From an uncultured Pelagibacteraceae bacterium (GTDB lineage: Bacteria; Pseudomonadota; Alphaproteobacteria; Pelagibacterales; Pelagibacteraceae), in NCBI GenBank assembly GCA_913045275.1, contig CAJWPG010000002.1, forward strand, positions 1 to 64,000: a stretch of DNA of 64,000 nt, written 5' to 3'. The notes beneath the pieces are model-generated. The model was not told where the DNA came from. It searched no databases and saw nothing but the letters and a program-made list of their open reading frames with translations. Below, piece after piece: positions 30,000 through 39,902 of this stretch (the stretch's first letter is position 1; each line of letters starts with the position of its first letter). The translations under genes were made by a program, and so were the position numbers.

Positions 30000-30911
30000 A
30001 TGAAAAAAACCATTAGCGTTGACAAAGCGTATAACGATATGCGTATTGATCGATTATTAAGAAATCATCTAGGCAAAATACCACAAGGATTAATTGAAAA
30101 AAATTTAAGAATTGGAAACATAAAATTAAATAAAAAAAAAGTAAAAAGTTTTATAAAAGTTAAACAAGGTGATAAAATAGATATCTTTAACTTTAATTAT
30201 GAAAAAAAAATTATACAAAAAAAAATAAAATATAAACCCAGCAATGAAATAATAAAAGAAAACGAAAATCTGATAATAGAAAATAATGATGATTTCATAG
30301 TTCTTAATAAAAGTTCTGGAATATCTGTTCAAGGCGGCACTAAATCAAAAAAAAATCTTGTAGATATATTTGCAAAAAGTAAAATTTTTGAAAATTCAAA
30401 ACCTTATTCAGTGCATAGATTAGACAAAGACACGTCTGGTGTTTTTATCATGGCAAAAAATAGAGAAACTGCTCAATTATTAACTTCCTTATTCCGCTTA
30501 AGAAAAATACACAAAACTTACTTGGGTATATGTCACGGTGAAATTGATAAATTTAAAGGAACTTTAAATATTGATCTGCTTAGATATGAAAACAAAAAAA
30601 AAATTATAGAAAAAGCAGAAACAATGTTTAAAGTATTAGACAAAAATAATACATCAACATTGATAAAAATGAAACCTGTTACAGGTAGAAAACATCAATT
30701 GAGAAAACATTTTTTTATGATAGGACATTCATTTTTAGGTGATAAAAAATATAATTCTCAAGCTGATATTAAATCAATAAATAAAAATTTGATGCTTCAT
30801 TCTTATGAAATTAAATTCATGTTTAATGAAAAAAAATATACTTTTAGAGCTTCTTTACCAGATTATTTTAAAAAGATGCTTAAAACAAAAAGACTTAATT
30901 TTGGATATTAG
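30000..30911 (+). CDS. rluC: RluA-family 23S rRNA pseudouridine synthase, probably RluC
   Basis: The enzyme isomerises uridines in 23S rRNA. An N-terminal S4 domain (about residues 12-60) precedes the catalytic domain with [16 protein letters not shown] (about residues 140-155), which holds the active-site Asp, and with [12 protein letters not shown]. At 303 aa it fits RluC/RluD size. RluC is the better guess, but the target uridines cannot be read from sequence. Its 3' end overlaps that of lipB by 17 bp on the opposite strand. Confidence 0.85.
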   Translation: MKKTISVDKAYNDMRIDRLLRNHLGKIPQGLIEKNLRIGNIKLNKKKVKSFIKVKQGDKIDIFNFNYEKKIIQKKIKYKPSNEIIKENENLIIENNDDFIVLNKSSGISVQGGTKSKKNLVDIFAKSKIFENSKPYSVHRLDKDTSGVFIMAKNRETAQLLTSLFRLRKIHKTYLGICHGEIDKFKGTLNIDLLRYENKKKIIEKAETMFKVLDKNNTSTLIKMKPVTGRKHQLRKHFFMIGHSFLGDKKYNSQADIKSINKNLMLHSYEIKFMFNEKKYTFRASLPDYFKKMLKTKRLNFGY

Positions 30912-31515
30912 TTAAAAAATTTTTTATAAGCATATCTTTTATAATTTTATAATTCTGTTTTTTTATTTTAATCAAATTAGTTATTTTTTTTTCTTTAATT
31001 CCGCAAGGAATAATTTTTTCATATTTTTTTAGATCAATATTTATATTTATTGAAAATCCATGATAAGCAATCCATTTTTTTACTTTAATTCCAATTGCTG
31101 CAACTTTTTCTATATTCTTATTATTTCTATACCAAATACCTATATTTTTTCTATCTGCAAAACTTTTTATCTTAAAATAACTTAAAGTATCAATTATTGT
31201 TTTTTCTATTGAAGAAATTAATTTCCTAATGTTGATATCCCTTTTCCTTAAATCTATTATAAAATAAAAAATTAATTGACCAGGTCCATGAAATGTAATT
31301 TTTCCACCTCTATTTGTTTTAATAAAATTAATTGATTTATCTAATATTTCATTATCTTTAAAACTTGTTCCTCCAGTATAAATTTCATCATGTTCTAAAA
31401 TCCAAATAAGTTCCTTTGCGCCACCTTTAGATATTTGATCTAATCTTCTTTCCATATATTTAATGGCAAAATTATATTTTATTGGTTTTATTGACTTTTT
31501 GATCTCTATATTCAT
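30895..31515 (-). CDS. lipB: lipoyl(octanoyl) transferase LipB
   Basis: LipB moves octanoate from acyl carrier protein to lipoyl domains of 2-oxoacid dehydrogenases and the glycine cleavage system. [13 protein letters not shown] (about residues 69-81), the catalytic-Lys motif [15 protein letters not shown] and the catalytic Cys in [14 protein letters not shown] are present. It is 206 aa. The C-terminus overlaps rluC tail to tail by 17 bp; the 60-bp spacer upstream is shared with mgtE. Confidence 0.94.
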   Translation of the reverse strand: MNIEIKKSIKPIKYNFAIKYMERRLDQISKGGAKELIWILEHDEIYTGGTSFKDNEILDKSINFIKTNRGGKITFHGPGQLIFYFIIDLRKRDINIRKLISSIEKTIIDTLSYFKIKSFADRKNIGIWYRNNKNIEKVAAIGIKVKKWIAYHGFSININIDLKKYEKIIPCGIKEKKITNLIKIKKQNYKIIKDMLIKNFLTNIQN

Positions 31516-31575
31516 TTAAAAATTGTATTATTTTCATTTTGTATTAATAGTCCCAACTAAATTAAAGGAAATTTT

Positions 31576-32949
31576 ATGACTTTAGTTAAAAAAATCAAAG
31601 ATAAAAAGGTAAATTTTGAATTTAATAAGGAATTTATAAAAGTAGTTACTGAAAAAATTACCATTAATGATGCTCAGTTTATTACTAATTCTTTTAGAGA
31701 GATGCACCCTGCTGACGCAGCAGATATTATTGAACATTTAAATCAAAATGATAGAGAAAATCTTATAAAATTAAATAATTTTAAGATTGATCCTGAAGTT
31801 TTTGTTGAATTAAATGAATCGATTCAGTCTGAAATTATTACTTATTTATCATCTGACTCTATAGTTACTATTTTAAAAAATCTTGAATCTGATGATGCTA
31901 TAAAAATTTTAGAAAATGTTGAAGAAAAGGACAAAAATATAATACTAAGTTCTCTTCCTCCAAAAGATAGATTTGCACTATTAGAAAGTTTAAGCTACCC
32001 AGAAGATACAGCTGCTAGAATTATGCAGCGTGAATTCACAGCAATACCAAGTAATTGGTCAGTTGGACAAACTATTGATTATTTAAGAGAAAATAAAGAA
32101 CTTCCAGACGAATTTCTTGAAATATTTATTGTTGATGAAGAGTTTAAACCGATTGGTACGATACCATCATCTAAAGTCTTAAGAACGCCAAGAGAGTCAA
32201 AAATGCTATCCATTATGTCAGAATCGCAACTTTTAATACCAGTAGATATGGACAAAGAAGAAGTTGGTAATTTATTTGAAAATTATAATTTAAGTTCTGC
32301 AGCAGTCATTGACAAAAACAATAAACTAGTTGGTATGATTACTTATGATGATGTTTTAACCGTATTAAAGGAAGAAGCTGAAGAAGATGTGTTGAGATTA
32401 GCCGGAGTAGGAGATGAAGAAATCACCGATGGTGTTTTTACTAAAACAAAAAGAAGATTTAATTGGTTATTATTGAATTTATTTACAGCTTTTTTAGCAA
32501 CTTATTGCATAAGTTTATTTGGAGCTACTATTGAACAAATGATTGTACTTGCTTTTTTAATGCCAATAGTTGCTTCAATGGGTGGTAATGCGGGAATGCA
32601 AACATTGGCTGTGACAGTCAGATCTTTAGCTACTAAAGATTTAACAAAAAATAATTTTACTAAGAATATAATTAAAGAATTTAATATAGGAATTTTAAAT
32701 GGAGTTATATTTGCAATTATTAGTTCTTTAGTAGTTCATATATGGTTTGATGATTTTATATTGTCTATGATAATTTCGATTTCAATGATATTAACCATGG
32801 TTGTGGCCGGTCTTTTTGGTATTTTAGTTCCAGTTACATTAAAAAGATTAAATATTGATCCAGCAATATCTTCAAGTGTATTTGTTACAACAATAACTGA
32901 TGTTATAGGGTTTGTTTCTTTTTTAAGCGTTGGTGCTTATTTCTTATAA
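31576..32949 (+). CDS. mgtE: magnesium transporter MgtE
   Basis: MgtE is a gated Mg2+ channel of the inner membrane. It has the soluble N domain with HPADAADIIEHL (about residues 36-47), a tandem CBS pair (about 135-265) that senses cytoplasmic Mg2+, the plug helix, and five hydrophobic segments (about 290-457) with the pore motif MPIVASMGGNAGMQT. Full length is 457 aa. AAAGGAAATTTT precedes the ATG as a good ribosome-binding site. The stop is immediately adjacent to that of panC on the other strand. Confidence 0.95.
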   Translation: MTLVKKIKDKKVNFEFNKEFIKVVTEKITINDAQFITNSFREMHPADAADIIEHLNQNDRENLIKLNNFKIDPEVFVELNESIQSEIITYLSSDSIVTILKNLESDDAIKILENVEEKDKNIILSSLPPKDRFALLESLSYPEDTAARIMQREFTAIPSNWSVGQTIDYLRENKELPDEFLEIFIVDEEFKPIGTIPSSKVLRTPRESKMLSIMSESQLLIPVDMDKEEVGNLFENYNLSSAAVIDKNNKLVGMITYDDVLTVLKEEAEEDVLRLAGVGDEEITDGVFTKTKRRFNWLLLNLFTAFLATYCISLFGATIEQMIVLAFLMPIVASMGGNAGMQTLAVTVRSLATKDLTKNNFTKNIIKEFNIGILNGVIFAIISSLVVHIWFDDFILSMIISISMILTMVVAGLFGILVPVTLKRLNIDPAISSSVFVTTITDVIGFVSFLSVGAYFL

Positions 32950-33768
32950 TTAGTAATTATCAATTAATCTTACTTTTTCTAAATAGTAAGCTATAAATAA
33001 TCTGTATTTACCTCTTTTATTAAATTTATTAAGATTTTTTTCATTTCTGAATTCTAAATAATCTATTTTAATTTTGTAAAGATCCTCAAGTTTTTTAATA
33101 TTTTGTTTTATCAATAATGATAAATTATATCTACTTATATTTATGCTCAATTCTCTTTTAAGTTTTAAAAGATATTTAGATATCAAAGAAACTTTATAAT
33201 AATTTTTTTTGTTTAGAAGTTTAATTCTAGTTGATAGAGCAACTTTATTTTTATCTCTTACAGTAATACAGTTAATAATTTTAAATTGGTATTTCTTTCC
33301 TAAATATTTTTTAATAAGAAAAAGTTGTTGATAATCTTTTTCACCCAAAAAAACATATTTGGCTTTAATTACATTTAATAACCTATTCATAATATTCAAA
33401 ACACCTTCAAAATGACCTTTTCTGTGATTCACACATAGTATTTTATCATTTTTATAAAGTTTAAAATTCTTAATTTTTTTTTTATAAATCTCCCTTACAT
33501 TAGGAATAAACAAAAAATCAACTTTTATTTTTTTTAAAATTTTTATGTCAATTTTCAAATTTCGAGGATATTTTTTAAAATCATTATTGTCGTTAAATTG
33601 AGTTGGATTTACAAAAATACTTACAATTGTCTTCTTGCATTGCTTTTGTGATTTTTTGATTAGAGATATGTGGCCTTGATGAATTCCTCCCATAGTAGGT
33701 ACAAATCCAAAGTTTTTAAAATCTTTTATTGCCTTATTTAAATCTAAAATATTTCTAATTATTTTCAT
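32950..33768 (-). CDS. panC: pantothenate synthetase (divergent)
   Basis: PanC joins pantoate and beta-alanine with ATP to form pantothenate for coenzyme A. FVPTMGGIHQGHISLIKKS holds the HIGH-like motif, then SIFVNPTQFN, KGHFEGV and GEKDYQQL bind substrates. The KMSKS-like segment reads ALSTRI instead of ALSSRN, and the C-terminal third is very Lys/Asn-rich. At 272 aa it is slightly short. Identification is firm; full activity is probable but the Asn replacement deserves note. It meets mgtE end to end with no spacer. Confidence 0.9.
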   Translation of the reverse strand: MKIIRNILDLNKAIKDFKNFGFVPTMGGIHQGHISLIKKSQKQCKKTIVSIFVNPTQFNDNNDFKKYPRNLKIDIKILKKIKVDFLFIPNVREIYKKKIKNFKLYKNDKILCVNHRKGHFEGVLNIMNRLLNVIKAKYVFLGEKDYQQLFLIKKYLGKKYQFKIINCITVRDKNKVALSTRIKLLNKKNYYKVSLISKYLLKLKRELSINISRYNLSLLIKQNIKKLEDLYKIKIDYLEFRNEKNLNKFNKRGKYRLFIAYYLEKVRLIDNY

Positions 33769-33802
33769 TTGTAATAAATTAATTTATAAGTAAAACATTT
33801 AA

Positions 33803-34618
33803 ATGATTAAACAAGCGATTATTCCATTGGCAGGTCTAGGTACAAGATTGTTACCACTTACTAGTGTATTTCCTAAGGAACTACTACCAATTAATGGAAA
33901 ACCTGGAATAGAATATATATTAGATGAATGTATTGAAGCCGGTATTAAAGAAATAGTTTTTATTATCTCCAAAAAAAAGAAGATGGTCAAAGATTACTTT
34001 TATAATGATAAATTCTACACAAATATAATAAAGAAAAAAAAAGATCCTAGAATTATAAGCGAATACAAAAAAATTATAAAATATAAAAAAATGATAAAAT
34101 TCGTTTATCAAAATAAACCTTTGGGTACAGGAGATGCTGTCTTAAAAACGAAAAAATATATTAAAGATAAATTTTTTTTAATGCTTCTTCCTGATGATTT
34201 GATTGTAAATCAAAATTGTTCTAAATCCATGATTAAAGTTCATAATCGTAATAGAGCGTCAGTAATGGCAAGTATGAATGTTAAAAAAAATACAGTTACT
34301 AGATGGGGCGTATATAAATTAAATAAAAAATTAAATAAAAGAGATTATTTAATTAGCGATGTTGTAGAAAAACCTTCAGTTAAAAAAGCTCCATCAAATA
34401 AGGCTGTTATTGGTAGATACATACTTCCAGTTTCAATCTTTGCAAAGTTATCAAAACAAAAGCCTGGAAAAGGTGGAGAAATACATATTACTGATGCAAT
34501 TCAATCATTAATTTATCAAAAAGAGAAATTTATTGCACATAATTTTTCTGGAAAATACTTGGATTGTGGAACAATGAATGGTTACATAAAGTCAGCTTTG
34601 GAGATTGCTAAATTATGA
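33803..34618 (+). CDS. galU: UTP-glucose-1-phosphate uridylyltransferase
   Basis: The enzyme makes UDP-glucose, the substrate of the next gene. The nucleotide-binding motif IPLAGLGTRLLPLTSVFPKELLPI (about residues 7-30) is clear, with KPLGTGDAV-type NKPLGTGDAVL and LLPDDLI further on. At 271 aa it is slightly short for GalU. Its last 4 bp overlap ugd (ATGA), so the two steps to UDP-glucuronate are cotranslated. Confidence 0.95.
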   Translation: MIKQAIIPLAGLGTRLLPLTSVFPKELLPINGKPGIEYILDECIEAGIKEIVFIISKKKKMVKDYFYNDKFYTNIIKKKKDPRIISEYKKIIKYKKMIKFVYQNKPLGTGDAVLKTKKYIKDKFFLMLLPDDLIVNQNCSKSMIKVHNRNRASVMASMNVKKNTVTRWGVYKLNKKLNKRDYLISDVVEKPSVKKAPSNKAVIGRYILPVSIFAKLSKQKPGKGGEIHITDAIQSLIYQKEKFIAHNFSGKYLDCGTMNGYIKSALEIAKL

Positions 34619-35913
34619 AATTATGCATGATAGGAACAGGATATGTTGGTTTAGTTAGTGGTGCATGTTTCTCTGACTTAGGCAATGATGTTATTTGTGT
34701 AGATAAAAATGAGAATAAAATAAATAAACTTAAAGATAGAGAAATACCATTTTATGAACCCGGATTAGAAGAATTAGTTTTTAAAAATTATAAAAATAAA
34801 AGATTGAATTTTTCAACTGATTTGAAGAATTCAGTAAAAAAATCTGATATTATTTTTATATGTGTTGGCACACCAACTAAAAAGAGTGGTAGTGCCGCAG
34901 ATTTAAGTCAAATTTACGAAGTTGTAAAAGAAATCAGTTCTTCAATTAATAAATTTAAAATTATTGTAACTAAATCAACTGTTCCAGTAACTACAGGTGA
35001 TGAAATTGAAAAGATTTTATCTAATAAAAATAATAAAAGTAGATTTTCTGTAGTATCTAATCCTGAATTTTTGAGAGAAGGAGAGGCAATAAGAGATTTT
35101 ATCTATCCCGATAGAATTGTTCTTGGGTCAAATGATAAAAAATCAAATCGTATTTTAAAAAATCTTTATTTACCATTAATTTCTAAAGGTGCTAACTATA
35201 TTAACACTTCTAGACGTGCAGCCGAATTAATAAAATATTCATCTAATGCTTTTTTAGCTACAAAAATTACATTTATTAATGAAATAGCAAATTTGTGTGA
35301 AAAAATAGGAATTAATGTGGAAGATATTTCTATAGGAATGGGTTTAGATAAGAGAATAGGTAGTCGTTTTTTAAGAGTTGGACCTTCTTATGGAGGTTCT
35401 TGTTTTCCAAAAGATGCTAAAGCTATAATATCAACTGCAGTTAAATTTAAAACTAATTTATCTGTTATTAAATCTGTTATAAGATCTAATGAAGATAGAT
35501 CAAAACATATACTTAGTAGAATCTTTCAAATTCTCAAAAATAAAGTTAAAAATAAAAAAATATGTTTTTTAGGAGTTACATTTAAAGCAAACACAGATGA
35601 TATGAGAGATACTGCATGCCTATCAATGATTCCAGCTTTATCAAAAAAAGGTGCCATTATTAAATATTTTGATCCAACTGGTTTCAAAAAAGAATTTCAA
35701 AAAATTAAAAATGTTTCATATACTAATTCAATTAAAAATTCTGTAGAAAACTCAGATTTGATTATAATTCATACTGAATGGAACGAATTTAAACAACTGA
35801 ATTTTAAAAAACTTGTCAAAAAAAAATATTTCAAAATTTATGATTTAAGAAACTTATACAATCCTGAAGAAATGTTTAAAAAAAAAATCAAGTATTATGG
35901 TATTGGATTTTAG
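34615..35913 (+). CDS. ugd: UDP-glucose 6-dehydrogenase
   Basis: It oxidises UDP-glucose to UDP-glucuronate with two NAD+. The Rossmann motif GTGYVGLVSGACFSDLG starts at residue 7; substrate and catalytic motifs SNPEFLREGEAI and PSYGGSCFPKDAKA (catalytic Cys) are intact; the C-terminal domain has LGVTFKANTDDMRD. It is 432 aa, normal length. With galU and the following methyltransferase it forms a small sugar-precursor cluster, perhaps for surface polysaccharide or glycolipid. Confidence 0.95.
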   Translation: MKLCMIGTGYVGLVSGACFSDLGNDVICVDKNENKINKLKDREIPFYEPGLEELVFKNYKNKRLNFSTDLKNSVKKSDIIFICVGTPTKKSGSAADLSQIYEVVKEISSSINKFKIIVTKSTVPVTTGDEIEKILSNKNNKSRFSVVSNPEFLREGEAIRDFIYPDRIVLGSNDKKSNRILKNLYLPLISKGANYINTSRRAAELIKYSSNAFLATKITFINEIANLCEKIGINVEDISIGMGLDKRIGSRFLRVGPSYGGSCFPKDAKAIISTAVKFKTNLSVIKSVIRSNEDRSKHILSRIFQILKNKVKNKKICFLGVTFKANTDDMRDTACLSMIPALSKKGAIIKYFDPTGFKKEFQKIKNVSYTNSIKNSVENSDLIIIHTEWNEFKQLNFKKLVKKKYFKIYDLRNLYNPEEMFKKKIKYYGIGF

Positions 35914-35931
35914 TTATTAAATAATATTAAT

Positions 35932-36837
35932 ATGGACACTTTCTTTCAAAATTTTTGTAACAAATATCCTATTTATCTTTTCAACACTAAATTCAAAAAA
36001 AAAATTTTTTATATTTTTTTTTCTTTAATTCAGTTTTTTTTGAAAGGTCCTTTTTTAATAAAGTTCAAATTATTTTCAATTTTTGTTTATCCAGATAAAA
36101 ATGATTATACACGATATATTTTAACAAGGGTAAGTCTTCCAGATATAAGTGAGAGAAAATTAATTATAAATAACCTAACAAATCATAAAAATATATTTAT
36201 AGATTGTGGAGCAAATTCAGGTTTTTACTCTTTAGATGTTTCAACTCTCGTAAAAAATGTTGAAATTTTTGCGTTTGAACCATCTGATAAAGAATTTATG
36301 TTTCTTAAAAAAAATATCGAAATTAATAATATTAAAAACATAACACCTGTAAAACTTGCTCTTGGTGATGAAATTGGAGAAATTTATTTTAATGATATGA
36401 GAAGTTCAAATCTTAATTTTGCAAGTGGAGGAGGATACGTATCAAAAAATCTTGTTGATAAATCCTTTTCTTATAAAGTTAATATAACCACACTTAATAA
36501 TTATTTTAATTCTTTTAAAATTACTGAAGATACTAGTATTTTCATAAAAATTGATCTGGAAGGATATGATTTTAACGCAATTTATGGTGCTTCTGAATTA
36601 TTAGAGAAGTATGATTGTTCAATAATTTTTGAATTTTCAAAAATGATAATCAATAATGAAGATTATTCACCAGAAAAAATCAATAATTTTATTAAACAGC
36701 ACAATCTTAAGATTTATGATATCTACGGTAAAGGTCTAAGTCTTAACGATCTTGAACGAAAAATTCAACAATTAGATAATGCTCATGATACATGTGGAAA
36801 TTATATTCTGACTAAAAAAAATTTAAATTTTAGTTAA
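35932..36837 (+). CDS. FkbM-family methyltransferase
   Basis: This is a SAM-dependent methyltransferase; FkbM-type enzymes O-methylate sugars and other small hydroxyl compounds. The SAM motif NIFIDCGANSGFYSLDV is at about residues 87-103, FAFEPSDKEF follows, and the family-typical DLEGYDFNAIYGA is at about 205-217. The N-terminal 45 residues are hydrophobic and Lys/Phe-rich, possibly a membrane-associated segment. The location 18 bp after ugd suggests modification of a glucuronate-containing glycan or glycolipid; that is inference. It ends 3 bp before the convergent RidA-family gene. Confidence 0.8.
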   Translation: MDTFFQNFCNKYPIYLFNTKFKKKIFYIFFSLIQFFLKGPFLIKFKLFSIFVYPDKNDYTRYILTRVSLPDISERKLIINNLTNHKNIFIDCGANSGFYSLDVSTLVKNVEIFAFEPSDKEFMFLKKNIEINNIKNITPVKLALGDEIGEIYFNDMRSSNLNFASGGGYVSKNLVDKSFSYKVNITTLNNYFNSFKITEDTSIFIKIDLEGYDFNAIYGASELLEKYDCSIIFEFSKMIINNEDYSPEKINNFIKQHNLKIYDIYGKGLSLNDLERKIQQLDNAHDTCGNYILTKKNLNFS

Positions 36838-36840
36838 AAA

Positions 36841-37302
36841 CTAATTTAATTCAAAAATAGCATCTACTTCAACAGCTACACCCAAAGGAAGACTGTTGGT
36901 ACTAACGGCTGCTCTTGTATGCATTCCTGCAGCACCAAAAATAGAAGCAATTAAATCAGAAGCTCCATTTATAACTTTAGGCTGTTCTACAAAATCTTCA
37001 GTAGAATTAACAAACCCTGTTAACTTAACACAGGATTTAATTTTCGATAAATCATCATTACAAGCTTTTCTTATCTGAGCCACTATATTTAAAGCACATC
37101 TTTTCGCAGCATTATATCCTTCATCTATATTCAAATCTTTACCAAGTTTTCCTTTAATTAATTCACCATTTTCATCAATAGAAATTTGGCCAGAAATAAA
37201 CAGCATTTTGCCTGATATCTTAGAAGCTACATACGATCCAACTGGGTCTGCCGCATTTGGAAGATTTATTTTTAATTCATTTATTTTTTGATCATAGTTC
37301 AT
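36841..37302 (-). CDS. RidA/YjgF/UK114-family protein
   Basis: Members of this family hydrolyse reactive enamine/imine intermediates from amino-acid metabolism or have unassigned roles. KMLFISGQISIDENGEL, the internal GYNAAKRCALNIVAQI and the C-terminal AAVSTNSLPLGVAVEVDAIFE are family features; this resembles the 150-aa branch rather than classical 128-aa RidA. The ORF track starts at 37356 inside topA; the ATG at 37302 (MNYDQKINELK), 1 bp after the topA stop, gives a normal 153-aa protein. Substrate unknown. Confidence 0.82.
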   Translation of the reverse strand: MNYDQKINELKINLPNAADPVGSYVASKISGKMLFISGQISIDENGELIKGKLGKDLNIDEGYNAAKRCALNIVAQIRKACNDDLSKIKSCVKLTGFVNSTEDFVEQPKVINGASDLIASIFGAAGMHTRAAVSTNSLPLGVAVEVDAIFELN

Positions 37303-37303
37303 G

Positions 37304-39865
37304 CTATTTTCTTTTTTTTGATTTTTTAGTTTTATCGTATTCTTTTCTTTTCTCAATCAATATTAATGCTTCTTCCATTGATAATTCAGTAGGATCTTTT
37401 TCTTCAGGAATTGTAGCATTTAAAGATTTATATTTAATGTATGGACCATATTGTCCTTTCATAACTCTAACTGGTTTTTTATCTTCAGGGTGTTCTCCTA
37501 GATCTTTTATTATAGATGACGAAATTCTTCCAGGTTTAGCTTCGGCTATCAAAGTGATTGCTCTGTTTAAACCTATTGAAAATATTTCTTCAACATTTTC
37601 AATTCTAGCAGATTTATTTTCACATTTTAAATAAGGACCAAATCTTCCAACATTCAAAGTTATATCATTATCGTTATCAGGATTTTTTCCTAAGTTAATA
37701 GGTAAAGAACATAAGAATTGAGCCTTGCTTAAGTCAATAGAATCTATTTCCAATCCTTTTGGTATAGATACATTTTTAATATTTTCATTCTTCTTTTGAC
37801 TTTTCTTTTTTTTCTTTGAATTTTTTTCAATAATTATATTTTTAGATTCATATTGCAGGTATGGACCAAATCTGCCATTTTTTAAGTAAATATCTTCTTC
37901 ATTAACACTCTTACCTATTAATTTAGGTTCAGCTAGATTCAATTGTTGAGCTGTTTTTGCTTTAGAAAGTGGACGTGTAAATTTACATTCAGGATAATTT
38001 GAACATCCTATAAAAGCTCCTCCACGAAAACTATTTTTTAAACTTAATTCTCCGTTATTGCAAAGTTTACATTTTCTGTTAACTTTACCTTCATTATCTA
38101 CTTCGAAAATTAAAGATCCAAGACTTTCATTTAATAAATCAAGAACTTCTCTAGTTCTTTTTTCTTTAACTGATGTTACATTAGAAAAAAAATCAATCCA
38201 AAAATTCTCTAAAACTTTTATCCAATCTTCTTTTCCAGAAGAGATATCATCTAATTGATCTTCTAATTTAGCGGTAAAATCATAGTCCACATATTTTGTA
38301 AATAATTTTTCTAAAAATGCAGACAATAATTTTCCTCTATCTGTTGGAAAAAATCTTTTATTATTAATATCTGCATAACCTCTATTAGAAATAACAGAAA
38401 TTATACTAGCATAAGTAGAAGGTCTTCCAATGCCAAGTTCTTCAAGTTTTTTTACTAAACTTGCTTCTGAATATCTTGGAGGTGGTTGTGTAAAATGTTG
38501 TTCATCAATAAATTCACCAATATCAACATTTTCTTTTTTAACATCTGGCAATATTTCTTCATCTTCATTTTCCTCATCTATTTTTGATAATTTTAAATAA
38601 CCATCAAATTTTATAACTGAACCACTTGTTTTAAAGATATTATTACCATCTTCAGATATTATACTTATAGTTTTTCTATCAAACTTAGCAGATTCCATTT
38701 GCGAAGAAAGCGATCTTGACCATATTAAATCATATAACTTATATTGATCAGTGCTTAAATATTTTTTTAGACTTTCAGGATTTCTTTCGATTTCAGTAGG
38801 TCTTATTGCTTCATGAGCTTCCTGAGCATTTTTAGCTTTTTTCCCTGAATAATTTATTGGACCATTAGGCAAATATTTTTCTCCATAATTATTAGAAATA
38901 TAATTCCTAAAACTTTCAATAGCATCTTTTGAAATATTTGTGCCGTCTGTTCTCATATAAGTAATCAAACCGATTGTATCACCTTCTATATCTATACCTT
39001 GATATAATCTTTGTGCAATTTGCATTGTTCTTGAAGCTCCAAAACCTAATTTACTTGAAGAAGTTTGTTGTAATGTAGATGTTGTAAATGGTCCTGATGG
39101 ATTTCTAGTATATACTTTCGAACTAATATTTGAAATTTTATATTTATTTTTTATAATATTTTCTATAGCTCTATTTACATCTTCTTTATTTTTAAATGTA
39201 AATTTTTCAATTTTTTTACCATCTAACTGATTTATATTTGAATTAATTAAAGAATTTTCTTTTGTTTTAAAAACTACATTTAATGTCCAAAATTCTTCTG
39301 GAATAAAAACTTCAATTTCATGATCTCTTTCAGTTAATAATCTTAAAGCTACTGATTGAACTCTACCTGCAGATTTAGAACCAGGTAGTTTTGTCCATAA
39401 AATTGGTGAAATATTAAAGCCAACCAAATAATCAAGAGCTCTTCTAGCCATATACGCGTCGACAAGGTGAGGTTCTATTTTTCTAGGATTTTCAATTCCA
39501 TTTATAACTGCCTTTTTAGTTATTTCATTAAAGACAACTCTTTCAATTTTTTTATCTTTAAGGAGTTTTTTTTCACTTAAATACTCTTTAACATGCCAAG
39601 CAATAGCTTCACCTTCTCTATCAGGGTCCGTTGCTAGAATTATTTTTTTTGAAATTTTTGCTGTATCAGTAATTTCTTTTAGGTATTTTTTAGAAAAACT
39701 GTCAACTTCCCAGATCATTTTAAATTTATTTTCTGTATCTACAGAACCATTTTTAGAAGGCAGATCTCTAATATGTCCGTAACTTGCTAAAACAGTATAA
39801 TCAGAACCTAAATATTTATTTATAGTTTTAGCTTTTGCTGGACTTTCGACTATGACAAGATTCAT
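37304..39865 (-). CDS. topA: DNA topoisomerase I (type IA)
   Basis: TopA relaxes negative supercoils. The TOPRIM domain has MNLVIVESPAKAKTI and ATDPDREGE (residues 78-86). The catalytic Tyr is in ITYMRTDGT (Tyr303). After the core come one zinc ribbon, CKLCNNG...GCSNYPEC, and three Lys-rich C-terminal repeats with GRFGPYLQYES, GRFGPYLKCEN and GQYGPYIKYKS. The 853-aa length is usual for alphaproteobacteria. plsY lies 37 bp upstream; the dprA gene often found between them is absent. Confidence 0.97.
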   Translation of the reverse strand: MNLVIVESPAKAKTINKYLGSDYTVLASYGHIRDLPSKNGSVDTENKFKMIWEVDSFSKKYLKEITDTAKISKKIILATDPDREGEAIAWHVKEYLSEKKLLKDKKIERVVFNEITKKAVINGIENPRKIEPHLVDAYMARRALDYLVGFNISPILWTKLPGSKSAGRVQSVALRLLTERDHEIEVFIPEEFWTLNVVFKTKENSLINSNINQLDGKKIEKFTFKNKEDVNRAIENIIKNKYKISNISSKVYTRNPSGPFTTSTLQQTSSSKLGFGASRTMQIAQRLYQGIDIEGDTIGLITYMRTDGTNISKDAIESFRNYISNNYGEKYLPNGPINYSGKKAKNAQEAHEAIRPTEIERNPESLKKYLSTDQYKLYDLIWSRSLSSQMESAKFDRKTISIISEDGNNIFKTSGSVIKFDGYLKLSKIDEENEDEEILPDVKKENVDIGEFIDEQHFTQPPPRYSEASLVKKLEELGIGRPSTYASIISVISNRGYADINNKRFFPTDRGKLLSAFLEKLFTKYVDYDFTAKLEDQLDDISSGKEDWIKVLENFWIDFFSNVTSVKEKRTREVLDLLNESLGSLIFEVDNEGKVNRKCKLCNNGELSLKNSFRGGAFIGCSNYPECKFTRPLSKAKTAQQLNLAEPKLIGKSVNEEDIYLKNGRFGPYLQYESKNIIIEKNSKKKKKSQKKNENIKNVSIPKGLEIDSIDLSKAQFLCSLPINLGKNPDNDNDITLNVGRFGPYLKCENKSARIENVEEIFSIGLNRAITLIAEAKPGRISSSIIKDLGEHPEDKKPVRVMKGQYGPYIKYKSLNATIPEEKDPTELSMEEALILIEKRKEYDKTKKSKKRK

Positions 39866-39902
39866 AAATCAACAAATTACTCAAAAGACCTTCAGTGTCA
39901 AA

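Noticed and set aside
37303-37356. 18-residue N-terminal extension of the RidA-family gene
   Set aside because: It lies within the topA coding end and is a Lys-rich shadow; ATG 37302 fits the family length.
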